A stretch of DNA of 64,000 nucleotides from Limnomonas spitsbergensis (taxonomy: Eukaryota; Chlorophyta; Chlorophyceae; Chlamydomonadales), in the NCBI GenBank assembly GCA_037349105.1, contig JAYJMM010000116.1, positions 2,976,001 to 3,040,000 of the forward strand. The letters run 5' to 3'. Position 1 is the stretch's first letter. The number at the start of each line of letters is the position of its first letter. Position numbers and translations under genes: made by a program. Positions 34,824-45,378 of this stretch are shown one piece after another. The notes beneath the pieces are model-generated. The model saw nothing but the letters and a program-made list of their open reading frames with translations, made no database searches and had not been told where the DNA came from.

Positions 34824-34985
34824 GTGTGACTAAAATTGTTGGGGAGGGAGCGGTGGCCAAAATGGTGGTCTGGGCAGGGGGCGATGGGGAGGGATTTTAG
34901 GAGGGTGTGTGGCTAAAATTGCTGGGGAGGGAGCGATGGCCATAATGGTGGTCAGGGAGGGGGGTGATGGGGAGGGATTTCAGGA
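34824..34985 (+). repeat. Two direct copies of a unit of about 80 bp
   Basis: TGTGTGACTAAAATTGTTGG and GTGTGGCTAAAATTGCTGG start two adjacent units. Each continues with GGGAGGGAGCG, GGCCA, AATGGTGGTC and GATGGGGAGGGATTT. A related G-rich word occurs near 32300-32350. Confidence 0.75.
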
Positions 34986-35370
34986 TAGGAGGGGGGGGTC
35001 TGAGAGGTCTCGTACCGGTATTGCCTCGTAATACGTGATGGGAAGCGCCTTCGAGCGATGCCTTTGACAGGTTCTTAAAGAGATAGAGAAATATAAACGC
35101 CGGGGCGTGGCTAAGTGGGCTAATCTGCGCCTGCCCCGATCAGGGCCAAACTCATGCCCACACGTTCATACTCCGCCGTATTTTATCTCAATGCCCTTGT
35201 CAACAAATAGCTCATCACATCCTTCGACCTTTGCATCCTAAGTTTTAATCAGGAAAGAAGGAGGTGAGAGCAGCCCCGTTGGCGTGTCAAGTTTCCGCCA
35301 CACAGGCCTTCTTAGGTAGCAAGAGCTAAAGCCTCGGCGTCCTGCTAAATTCACAGGCTTTATTTCCAAA

Positions 35371-36635
35371 ATGGCCAGTCTCATGTCATCAAGAAGCATC
35401 TTCGCCGGCAAGCAGATGGCTTTCCAGTGCAGCCGTGCGGCTCCCAGGATAGCGCCTGTCAGCCGCACGCTCGTGTCCGTGGTCGAGGCCTCAAAAGTTT
35501 GCGAGCTTACTGGAAAGAAGCGTAACAAGGCCAACGCTGTCAGCTTCTCCAACAAGAAGAACAGGAAATGGCAAGAGCCTAACCTGCAGGCTAAGAAATT
35601 CTTCTGGGCATACGGTCAGCGCTGGGTCAGCCTCAGGGTCTGCACCAAGGCCATCAAGACGATCGAGAAGAATGGCCTAGACATCATGGCACAGGAGGCC
35701 GGTGTGGACCTGTGGAAGCTGCCGTTTGTGGATGCCCGGCCTGAGAGGCTGCAGTACTTGGCAGAGAACAAGGGCAAGGTCCCAGTGGCCGTAAACCCAA
35801 GGTGCGGGCCTAGGCCTGGTGAGGGTGGGAACTGCGTGGAGGGCATGGGAGTCATTCGGGTCTTGCCTCGAAGGCCCTCCACGACCTCCATGTCTCTATC
35901 CACGTGTTGTTCTTCAGATAACACATCTGACCCAGGAGCTATTGGGTACATAGTTGGGCTCATTGGACAATTTTGTGATGTCGTGTCTGCAGCTTCCTGT
36001 CTACTGTTGCATGTATTCTTCTGAATTCTTGTTTGTAGGAGTGCCCGACTTCACAGGCATAGTGGCATGCGCAAATCCCATGGACATCTTGTCATACCAT
36101 GGCCTGTCACAATGTGGTTATCTTGCGTGGCTGCCTCTCAATTTTGTTTTCTTGCGCAGGGCCATGAAGAATCCTGCCAAGCTGGCGGCCAGCAAGAAGC
36201 CCAAGGTTCCTGTTTACACCATCACCGGCAAAATTGCCTGGGTCAGGTATGAAATGAGAGCCTGTTTTTACCAGGGCACCTGCACGAAAAACATGCATGC
36301 CGTTTCCTGCGAGTCATCTTGACGCAAGTATGCTGCATGCCTATGTATGCGTGGTTGTGACATAGGCTGGGCTCCCCTCAAAAAGGCTGAGATCAACAAC
36401 GAAGAATGTGATGCTAACTGCACACGAGTTCGGGCGCATAGGCCTAATGTTTGGCTTGCAGCATGGATTGTTTCCCTTTTTGCCGCTGCTTGTTCCCAGC
36501 CTTTGCCCATGTTGCACTGAATACAGGCAAGGCACTGAGGCCCTATACACGACTGAGCCTGATGCCGTCAAGTCTGCTGTGCGGAAGGAGGAGCCCTCTG
36601 AGCCTGCCACCCTCAAGATCACTGTTAACGAATAG
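35371..36635 (+). CDS. RPL28: Plastid ribosomal protein bL28c
   Basis: Three exons, 35371-35801, 36160-36246 and 36527-36635, join at GT-AG junctions with AG|G split codons and give 208 residues. Residues 1 to about 45 ([15 protein letters not shown]..., Ser/Arg/Ala-rich) fit a chloroplast transit peptide. The mature part follows bacterial L28 closely: [39 protein letters not shown] and [20 protein letters not shown]. Algal C-terminal extensions follow, ending in a Lys/Glu-rich tail (LKITVNE). L28 is a component of the large subunit of the 70S plastid ribosome. The start is the first ATG after an upstream stop and precedes a good transit sequence. Several retrotransposon tails lie in the 3' flank. 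I consider this the most secure protein call in the window. Confidence 0.95.
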
Positions 36636-36689
36636 ACCTGAGAGCTGTGGTTTCAGACCTCCATGCATCCAGCAAAGTTAGTGGCATGT

Positions 36690-36721
36690 TAATGACGTGA
36701 CACCTCTGGGCCATGCCAGTC
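36690..36721 (-). mobile_element. Possible tiny retrotransposon-tail insertion
   Basis: On the minus strand it ends in CCCAGAGGTGTCACGTCATT. The flanks TTAGTGGCATG and CTAGTGGCAGG are similar and may be an imperfect target-site duplication. It lies in the 3' flank of RPL28. Confidence 0.5.
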
Positions 36722-36956
36722 TAGTGGCAGGTGCAGGTGGAAGGTCACTGTTGAGATGGCAATTTTTTCTCTGCTAACTTTTCAGGACCTTCTGCTAACA
36801 TTTTGGTTGTACCTAGCACGTTTTGGGAACTGATGAAAAGATAAAGTTCTGATGCTCCGGATTGCCAATCCAGTCATGGACTGTTGAAGGTTGCATTCAG
36901 AGTTTCTCAATGGAGAAACCGGTAAAACTCCTTTACCCAATGATATTGGGGACTGT

Positions 36957-36982
36957 CAATAACGTTACACCTCTGGGTTACT
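36957..36982 (-). mobile_element. 26-bp retrotransposon tail with TSD
   Basis: The insert is bounded by GGGGACTGT (36948-36956) and GGAGACTGT (36983-36991), an 8/9 match. It consists of little more than the terminal signature CCCAGAGGTGTAACGTTATTG on the minus strand. It is the shortest copy seen. Confidence 0.65.
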
Positions 36983-37086
36983 GGAGACTGTACTTGCGTG
37001 TCAGATGCAGGGGGGCAGGTCTTTGCTATGACGATGGCCGATTAAGAAAGGGAACATTACAAGCCCCATCAGTGTTCTGTAATTGT

Positions 37087-39376
37087 CAAAAACGTTACAC
37101 CTCTGGGCCCGCTCAAAGCTCGGCCGCGTGGGCGCCCAACTGTTCAAAAGGGAGCAGAGAAGGAACTCAGAGGGGGAAAGGAACAAAAGGTGAGGCCGGG
37201 AAGGCAAAGAAGACCAAGTCCAACACCTGAGTTCCACTAGAGACTAGCCCTCAACAAAGCCTCTAAGAAAAGAAAAGTCCAGAAAAGCAAGCGTATCCCA
37301 CCCTTGCTTGGCCGCGAGGGCGCCCCACTGGTCACAAGGGAGAAGAGAAGGAACTATAAAGGGGGCAAACAACAACAAAAAAGGACCAAGAGAGAAGGCC
37401 GGAAAGGCCAACGACAACGGCCTCAGAAACCCTGGAGACTAACCCTCAATAATGCCCACAGCACAGTCTACAAAAGCAAGTGCGTCCCACCCATGCTCAG
37501 CCTGGTACAGCTGGTGGAAGTTAGTGGCAGCGCCTGGAGGACCTGCCCACCCCCGCTCCCGTAACTGCTCCCTGACACTAGGGCACAGGAAGCACACATG
37601 CAGCGCATCCTCTACCTGCTCGCCATCCCCCCGTGCCCAACACCGCTGGCAGCAGCGTGCCTGTCGCCGCTGACCGTTGCGCCGTCCTCTCGTATCAGCA
37701 GTGCTGATCGCGCCAAGCCGCAGTCGCAAATTGGTGCGCACACAAGCACACTCCCTCTGACTAGTGCGGCTCTTGGCTTGCGCCAGCTGCCGTGGACTGG
37801 AACCAGGCGCGGTAGGTCGCCGCAGATCTGTGCTCGGTGGTAGGGTCCCTGGGGTCCCCACCGCCGCTTGCGTCCAGCCGTGCTTGCTCGTAGGCTGCGT
37901 CAACGAGTGCCAACACCTCTGTGACGGGTAGGCGCTGTAGGGCAGCTGCTGCCTCGCGCAAGGTGGGGGTGGCTGCCCCCCGCTCCAGCTCCTCTAATGC
38001 ACCTTGCAGATCAGAGCACTAGGTGCGGCCGCCAGTGCCCTGGCTGATTGCAAGCTGCATATCTGCTGCCATGGCTTGAGCCATGAGAGGGCTGTATTGC
38101 TGTACCTCCGGTGCTACCGCTGCATTGTAGAAGCGGAGGATATGGGCCCACCAGTCTCGCTGTAGTGGCTGGAGCTGCAGCTCTCTCATGACTCCCCAAC
38201 TGGCGGCTGATGCAGGTAGCCCTGCAGCCTGGCTTAGGTGCTGAAGCAAGCTGGACTGCATTTTGCTGGAGAGACATTGCCGCGGCCGAAGGTGGCTGGT
38301 GGCCCACACCACGTCGCCGTAGTTGGCCGCAGACGCTGCGTACACAGCTGCCAGCCTGATGCGGGTTGGAAGATGGCGCCTTAGGCCCACCTTGGCTGCC
38401 ATGCGGCGAACACGTTGCAGCGCGGCAGGCAAAGGCGCCTGTCTACCCTCCATGGCCCTCGTCATGCCGCCGCTTTCGTGCTGGGTGATGCCCAAGAATT
38501 TGAACTCTTGGACACGCTTCAACACGGTACGGTCAGGGCCGTAAACGCAAACATGGGCTGGCTGTCGGCGCTGCGCTGCTAAGCGGCTACCAAACTCCAT
38601 GATATCTGTCTTACTGACATTGACCTCAAGCTGTTTATGTGCCGCATATTCATGCAAGGCATCAAGCATGCGTTGCAGCCCTGCTGGGGTGCGGGCTCTC
38701 AAGGAGAGGTCATCCGCATACAGCAGGCAGCGGAGCTGTCGCCCCGCCTGCATCTCAATACCCTCTGCCGGGCACTTGGCTGCGAGCATGGCCGGCAGGT
38801 CACTGATGTTAAGGCTAAAGAGCAGGGGGCTCAGGGGGCAGCCCCGTTTGATGCCTCTGGTGTAAGGCACAGGACCAGTGCGCTTGTGGCCGTCATTGAG
38901 CGTGTAAACTGCACCGGCATAAAGTGCTTGCACCGCGCGTGACAGGCATGCAGGCATGTGAAGATGCTCGCATAAATGCCGCCACAGCTGCTCCTGGGGC
39001 ACGCTGTCATAGGCCTTTGTGAAGTCCACTAAGGCCACATGCAGCTTGTCACTGCCTGCAGCTGCCCGTTGAGCATGGACTGCATGCCTGAGGAGGAAAG
39101 CAGCCTGGAGCGCGCTACGGCGCTATTGAAAACCAAACTGCTCAGGAGGGATGTGGCCATACAATCGCGCCCACTCATCAGTGATGGCAGTGAGCATGCT
39201 GGCATACAGCCGGTAAAGCACGCTAGTGATGGCGATGGACCGGTAATCACCGGGGTCAAGGGGGTCGCCCTTCTTGTAAACAGGCTGAATCCTGACTGGC
39301 TTCCAGGCACTAGGCATTCCCCCCCGCTCCGCCATGGCAGTGAACCAGTCTTGCAGCATATCCCTCGGCACGTGTC
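37087..39376 (-). mobile_element. Non-LTR retrotransposon, 2.29 kb, 13-bp TSD
   Basis: Exact copies of GTTCTGTAATTGT at 37074-37086 and 39377-39389 bracket the element. It is 5' truncated within the reverse transcriptase. From its 5' end it encodes the RT fingers/palm and thumb, a Cys/His knuckle, and a 3' UTR with two related modules whose GGGCGCCC-rich starts lie near 37130 and 37318. It ends in CCAGAGGTGTAACGTTTTTG without poly(A). It is the longest copy in the window and serves as the local reference for the family. Confidence 0.95.
37439..39376 (-). pseudogene. Reverse transcriptase of the LINE, with nonsense and frame breaks
   Basis: The protein starts inside the RT domain (WKPVRIQPVYKKGDPLDPGD, YRSIAITSVLYRLYASMLT) and meets an in-frame TAG at 39125-39123. 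It then continues in the same frame through VALVDFTKAYDSVPQ, IKRGCPLSPLLFSLNISDL and the catalytic LLYADDLSL, with the thumb following to about 38019. Beyond a stop, in shifted frames, a C-terminal segment carries CCQRCWARGD...H...C, the CCHC-type knuckle typical of LINE-like RT proteins. The element would have copied its own RNA onto nicked target DNA; this copy is dead because of the stop, the frame break and the missing N-terminus. Related C-terminal fragments lie at 27814, 42750 and 53658. Confidence 0.9.
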
Positions 39377-39389
39377 GTTCTGTAATTGT

Positions 39390-39941
39390 GAAGCATTTTC
39401 TTACAGCATCCCGAGTAAAAAGAACAGGGTACTGTCTTGCAAGACACAATTCTGCCGCATCCCCAAAGCCAAGGGATTAACGTATCTAGTTATCACGAGA
39501 AACATATGAAAGTATTAGCAAAGCGCTTAACATTCTCAAAACTCCCAGCTCAGACAAACAACAACATCACGTAAATCGAGATGGTAGCAAAGCAGAACCC
39601 ATCGTTTCTAGACGACGATCAAAGGAAATCTCTGCCACACTCAAAATGTACAGGCATCAGGACTTACAAAGTTTGATGCTTATAGAATCTCTAGTCAAAA
39701 TTGTGCAACGCAGTTTGGATTCATGGATGTCCTCACATAATGTGGAGGACCCTGAATGGCGTTTGCAGATACATAGAATACATGCACTGTCGTCAATACA
39801 ATTTTAGTCAACCTAACCACACTGTACATCGTCAATTCCTCTAAAGCAGCAGGAAGATTGCTGCTTTGTTGTGTTATATCCAGGAGCGGACATGGTTGCA
39901 CCGCAGCAGAACCGACATAGTTATACACCCACTCGGACAAC
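39390..39941. other. No gene seen
   Basis: AT-richer unique sequence between two retrotransposon insertions. No exon with splice support. Confidence 0.4.
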
Positions 39942-40047
39942 TTCTCCTTCTTTCCCTTACACTTACGTTTCTTTTCTTCAAACGAGACAGTTGGGCGCCC
40001 ACACGGCCGAGCCTTTTTGAGCAGGGCCCAGAGGCGTCATGTCATTG
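39942..40047 (+). mobile_element. 106-bp retrotransposon tail with 15-bp TSD
   Basis: The flanks ACCCACTCGGACAAC (39927-39941) and ACCCACGCGGACAAC (40048-40062) match at 14 of 15 positions. The insert holds the CAGTTGGGCGCCCACACGG and GAGCAGGGCCCAGAGG blocks and ends in GTCATGTCATTG. Confidence 0.88.
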
Positions 40048-40249
40048 ACCCACGCGGACAACACGATGTAGGAAAATCAATCGCCCCTCGAGAAGAAGAC
40101 AAACACTCGGAGAGACTACCGGTATCTGCATTGCCAGATACTTACAGATGCTTAGCCAGCATCTCTTTCAGGCTCTCCACCTTGGCACCGACAACCTCGC
40201 CCACCTACGAGTGCAGTGCCACCACTTGTTATTCAAGACACCGGCAATG

Positions 40250-42211
40250 GTATTTATTTCCCCCCAGGAAAGTTGGAGCTGATAGAACAGTTCAAGGAGT
40301 CCAGGGCGGTAGGCACTGGCAGTCATGTGCATGAGACAGACATCAATGATGGGATTCCAGACAGTCCAGGTAGTGCAGACCCTCTTCCGTTACCGTTCCC
40401 GCACCTTCTCGTTGCCACGATACAGATGGAAGGTGGGAAGGGCCTTGATCCCTGCGCCAATGGCGTGCTGCTTGTTTCTGGTGTGGAGACCACAGTCAAA
40501 CCTGGCGAAAGCAATGCCATTAAAGTCCTGGGCCATTTTTACCAGCAAAGGCGCCATAGCCTGCAGCAAGAGCAGCCAGAAGTGCAGAGGATTGAAGTTG
40601 AACATATCATCCAAGTACTCGGGCAGGAGAGGCGGTGTGTGGGCGTGTGACACATTTTGCACTCAGTGGTAAACCTAGGGTATACCGGTCAGTAGGGGTG
40701 GATGTGCCCGTATATGGAGTTGAAATATACGCATCGCGCTAGATGATGCCAGTTTGCTCTAAATGCGAGGAGACAGGGGATTCCCCCTGGGTAACAGCAA
40801 TGCAGTCCGAATGCTCATGCAGCAGAGTGCTCAGGAAGGGTGGCAGAGCGCCTTGAAATGCAGCACTGAAGGGGGGAAATCCTTTATACGCCGGCATATA
40901 CAGAGAAAGCTTATACAGGGAAAGCGTATACTGTTATCCGCTATTAACCTGTATATACTTGCATACCCCATATTGAGCACAATATACGCACCATGTATGT
41001 ACACCATCCCATATAAAAATAAATGTAAAAGAACATATATCGTAGGCGTCATATGCCCCAGCTAAAAATTAACCTTGATTCGCCATCGTGGATTAATAAA
41101 TACTTTAACAAATAATTATTTAACGTTGCTGCGGCTTGGCACGCGATATGGGGTTCGTCAGCTCCACTTTTGAGCTCCACACATTCACCGCACTACCGGT
41201 ACAAAAACAATTGATTTCAGCCCTCAGCGCCTTACAAAAAACATGACTTCCACATAATCCAACTACCGTAGACTTGTTTTGCCTACGCGAAGGAGAATTA
41301 AATATTGTTGTTCGCTAAAGCACGCTTCACTGGAGAATTTTTGTACGCCCCAAAAGTGGCGTTTCCTGGATAAGTTGGGGTTCTCGCAAGGCGCAACGGC
41401 GAAACAACATTAATTTCGTGCGGAGGCAAAGAGCGTTTACGGTACGGTAACAAAAATCTAGGGAGGTTGGAGGTGTTTGCGGATGCAGATCAAGTTTACG
41501 GTACAAACATTTAGACCCCATGTGCGTATAGACCCCATACACGGGGCAGCCATCCCTACCTATTAGAGGGAAAGTAGCAAGACCCAGCTGAAGAGACACC
41601 ATCCCATTTGCAAACATAAGTGTGGGCCAGAGATCAGCTCTGGGTGGGGCCCAGCAAGGATCCTAAGAACCCATGAAGGACATTCACTACATCCGGATCC
41701 TTTGGTCTAACTGGTAAGAATGCAGCAGGCCCCAAGTCCCCGTACCTTGCAGGGGCCACACCATGGAGTGCAGTAATCAACCATGACGAGGGGGTGCGTA
41801 TCGACAAAAGACTGGAAGCTGTCAGCAGTGAGCTCCACGATCGTCCTTGCATCAGTGATCGTCATGGCAGCAACCACCTCGCGGCCTTTAAGACCACAGG
41901 ACTGAACCTGCCCTCTCAAATTTTGTGTCACAGTAGGTCCTGCGCAGGCGAGGGTGTCATGCAGGCCAACTGAGCACAAAACGCCCGTAACGCCACCGGG
42001 TAAGGTTGTGCTTCAAGAACATCTTGGCAGGAGGCAAAGTTCTTTCATTGCAACCGGCTTGGCGATGAAACTCTGATGACGTCCTTGGCGCGTCCACACG
42101 GACCCTATCAGGCGACCCAAAAAACTTACCCAAGACAGAAGGAGTGAAGCATCGAGCTTTGATAGGCGTGAGGTGCACAGAGGAGGACTTGCTGCTCAGG
42201 GTAGACATCAT
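40250..42211 (-). CDS. Chloroplast thioredoxin, f-type-like
   Basis: Three exons are supported: 42211-42130 (GTAAGT donor), 41912-41746 and 40560 to about 40394. They are in phase and give a transit-like N-terminus (MMSTLSSKSSSVHLTPIKAR) followed by the thioredoxin fold. This begins IVELTADSFQSFVDTHPLVM, with the active site WCGPCK at the end of exon 2. Exon 3 has the buried core FARFDCG and the cis-proline strand KALPTFHLYRG. The FDCG segment and WCGPCK site resemble plastid f-type thioredoxins, which reduce disulfides on Calvin-cycle and other stromal enzymes; the subtype is inferred. The last exon is uncertain: MTASAYRPGLLELFYQL near 40335-40280 fits the final helix, but I could not place an AG acceptor. 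The intron between exons 2 and 3 is about 1.2 kb. Confidence 0.8.
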
Positions 42212-42749
42212 CGTGTAATTTCGAGGCGAGAGTGAACTGGGGTTCGCAGCGTTGCAGTAGCCTCAATAGGTAGACGAGGCAGGGCTGAGCATAGACAATG
42301 TAACCAAATCCCAAGATTTATAATTCGAACAAGATCAAATGTGCGTGCCCGCAAAACTACTGATCTATTCAGACGGAATCTGAACCAAAGCTGTGCAGCC
42401 ACGCACGCGTGCACGCATCTGATTTGGCGGGCGACGGGTCCTGCCACGTCAGATCAGGGTTCCAACGCCAGGGCTTCGACAAGCCACTTTAATGCAGGAA
42501 CAGGATCTTGATCGCTGGCAACATCAGCTGTGGAACGCTTTTTGTCGTCTCTTACGACAATGATACTGTCGAGTCTAAACGCATACTTTAGGCTCTTATT
42601 ACGCATGAGAATTATCAGTGTGACATACCGGTACTAACATCTGGCTGATGGTAGTCTAGGGAAAGGACCATCAGAACATCAGAGATCCATATTCAGCTCC
42701 CACGGTATATGGTACATTACGCCAAGACAGAGGTCATCCGTGTTTTATT
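42212..42749. other. 5' flank of the thioredoxin gene
   Basis: No exon seen. This should hold the thioredoxin promoter, but I recognise no TATA box or other defined element. Confidence 0.35.
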
Positions 42750-43988
42750 CCCTCCGAGTTGGTGACACTTCGTCTTAGGCATCATTTGCCTACACGCATC
42801 ACGTTGGCTTCAGTCTATGCGGCACCTGCGGCCAACTACGGTGATGTGGTGTGGGCCCCCGATCACCTCAAGCCGCGGCATTGCCTCAGGAGCAGGATGC
42901 AGTCGAGCTTGCTTCAGCACCTGCGCCAGGCTGCAGGTCTACCTGCGTCCGCCGCCAGCTGGGGGTTCATGAGGGAGCTGCAGATCCACCCGTTACAGCG
43001 AGGCTGGTGGCAGCACGTACTCCACTTCTACAACGCAGTGGTAGCACCAGCAGCACAGCAAGGCAGCCCCCTCATGGCGGCTGCCATGACGGCCGACATG
43101 CAGCTCGCACAGAGCCGTCACACAGAGCATCAAAGGGCGCAGCTGGCGTACAGAATTGCTTAGTGCCTTGGAGGACATGGAGCAGGGAGTAGCTATCCCC
43201 AAACTTAGTCAGACAGTGACTGCTCTGCAGCCTCTTTCCGTAGCAGAGGTGCTGGTACTAGTGGACACAGCCTACGATAGGGCACAGCTGGAAGTCACCT
43301 TCCTAGGGGATCCCGGAGACCCAGCCTTAGAGCATAGGTATGCCGCGGCCTACTGCGCCTGGTTTCAACCTACGGCGGGTGCCGTAATGGCGTAGGCAAA
43401 TAGGGAGTGTGCTCGTGTGCTCACAAATTTAAGGCTGCGGCTCGGCGCAGTCAGCACGGCCGACACTTGAGGGAGGCGCAGTGGTCAACAGCATGACACC
43501 CGCTGCTGCCAGCGATGTTGGGCAAGGGGAGACGGCGAGCATGTGGAGAACGCATTACATGCTTGCTTGCAATGCCGGTGCAACAGACTTCCACGCTTTG
43601 TACCAGGGCAGGCTAGGGTGGGAAGCTCCGACTCTATGAAGGATGTGGTAGCTTCCGTTGAGGTTTAGTCCTTTCAGAAGTCGAGGATTCCTTTCTCTTC
43701 CCCTCCCCATCCATTTGTGTGTCCCTAAACTTTGTTTCCTCTTTTCGGGGTTTCCAGGCCTATTTCCTGGTGTGTTTGTTTATTTTCTCTTTGTTGAGGG
43801 CTAAACGTCTGGACGGGCTGGGGATTCTTCAGGCTTCCTTTCCCTTTGGGGACGGTCTTTTCATTCTCTGTTTTCCGTCTGTTCCTTTCCTTTCTCCTCA
43901 AGCCTGAAGTTTATTTTCTACCAACCAGACATTGGGGCGCCTAAGTGGTGGAGCCTTTTCAGCATGGCCCAGAGTGTCATGTCATTGA
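42750..43988 (+). mobile_element. 5'-truncated copy of the same non-LTR element
   Basis: It begins in the RT thumb (LRHHLPTRITLASVYAAPAA, HLKPRHCLRSRMQSSLLQHL) and continues through the C-terminal region (PLSVAEVLVLVDTAYDRAQL) and a CCQRCW knuckle broken by frame shifts near 43500. The 3' UTR ends in GGCCCAGAGTGTCATGTCATTG. The coding part is interrupted by several stops. I did not find a clear target-site duplication, so this may be an older copy. Confidence 0.85.
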
Positions 43989-45378
43989 CTGCCAGGGATG
44001 TTCTTTGCTGTTTTACCGGTTTGTAGGATTGGAGGGTGCTTCTGCAGATGCCGGGGTGGTGGGGAGTACAATCTCGAAGTTTTGAATGGGGGCCAATGAA
44101 CGAGAACAGTTGTGCCACATCTGATCATGCTGGACTTGCTTACTGTATTGTAGGCTTTTTATTTATTTTTACCTCTTTCAAGAATGTGGCCTCAATAAGA
44201 TTGCTTTAGACAGTTTATAAGTTTACTTGGCTAATTTACAATTTCCCCCCAACAGACTTTCCCTCCCGTTCCTCTAGAAAACGTGACATACCGCAACTCC
44301 GGGCATGAGATCAGGAATTAATTTGTAATTTGTGGCTGGTCTAGGGGCCTTGTAATATATGCACTAAGGTTAATACGAACACCTAGGGATACATGAACCC
44401 TTGCAGGCCACAGTGATTGTTTACACAATTACTCAATATGCCATGTATTCTTTCCAGAAGTTGGCCTGTATTACCGTAAACTGTTAGCAATCCGTCCCCC
44501 GTCGGTTTTACACCATGCCTTATCACTAGGACCAGTCTTTGTAAGAACAGATTCAGCCAGACAGCTACATGGGCATGTTGAACAGCTTAAGACCTCCTCA
44601 AGTAAGCTTGCAATCCTGTCAGTGTGGTGTACATCATGCACTGCCATTTCATGACGGGCGTAAAGCTGCCATGCTGACAGCATACAAGCACATTTTCTTC
44701 TCTTAGTGGCTCGGCTACATTTCAGACCTTTGCTGGCCTCCAGCTGGTTGCCCCATGCGAGGACACTGGGAAGCTATGCTGCTTGGGCTTGTGTATGGCC
44801 AGGAAAGATTGGGCCCCAATCGGGCCTCCAGTATTATTACAAACTGATGTCAAATAACATTCAAACAGCAGAAAACCATGGAACGGCTGCTTTGCATGAT
44901 CAAGCACGTTTCGTCATGCACCAGCAAGGCCCTGCTCCTCGCAACAGACGCATGTGTACAAGACTGGGCGCAACGTTAGGTATCAGAGGTCATGGAGACA
45001 AAAATGCGCGTTCAAATACATCGTACAGGTCATACAATGTCAGGTCATGTTGATAAGTCACGGACCTCCCAATCAGGAAAATTCTCCATCCCTCAAAAGA
45101 ATTAAACAGCATCCCGCACTGAAGGAAGACAAAAACGAACCCTCCCAGGCACCTGGGGAAACCCGCCCTGGAAACAACATCGGTTAGGCCCCCACAGCAG
45201 GCAGGAGGGCAGCAGATCAGAGCCATCAGCATGTCCGATACTCGTGAGTGTCCGCCTCTTGCATCGCCGCCGGCCTCTCTCAGCTCGACCCTCACCCAGG
45301 CACCCCAGAGAGACTGACCATCGGCTATACGCCTCCACAGCAGGCAGGCGGGAGGAGCCACCAGAGGTCGTATGACCC
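43989..45378. other. No gene seen; contains a family-S repeat
   Basis: AT-rich up to 44.5 kb. No exons recognised. The 3' end of the coiled-coil gene on the minus strand lies to the right. Confidence 0.35.
44700..44832 (+). repeat. Family-S dispersed repeat
   Basis: It contains GGCTACATTTCAG, CTATGCTGCTTGGGCTTG and GATTGGGCCCCAATCGGGCC, the landmark order of the family. The last block is a near-perfect palindrome. Confidence 0.55.
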
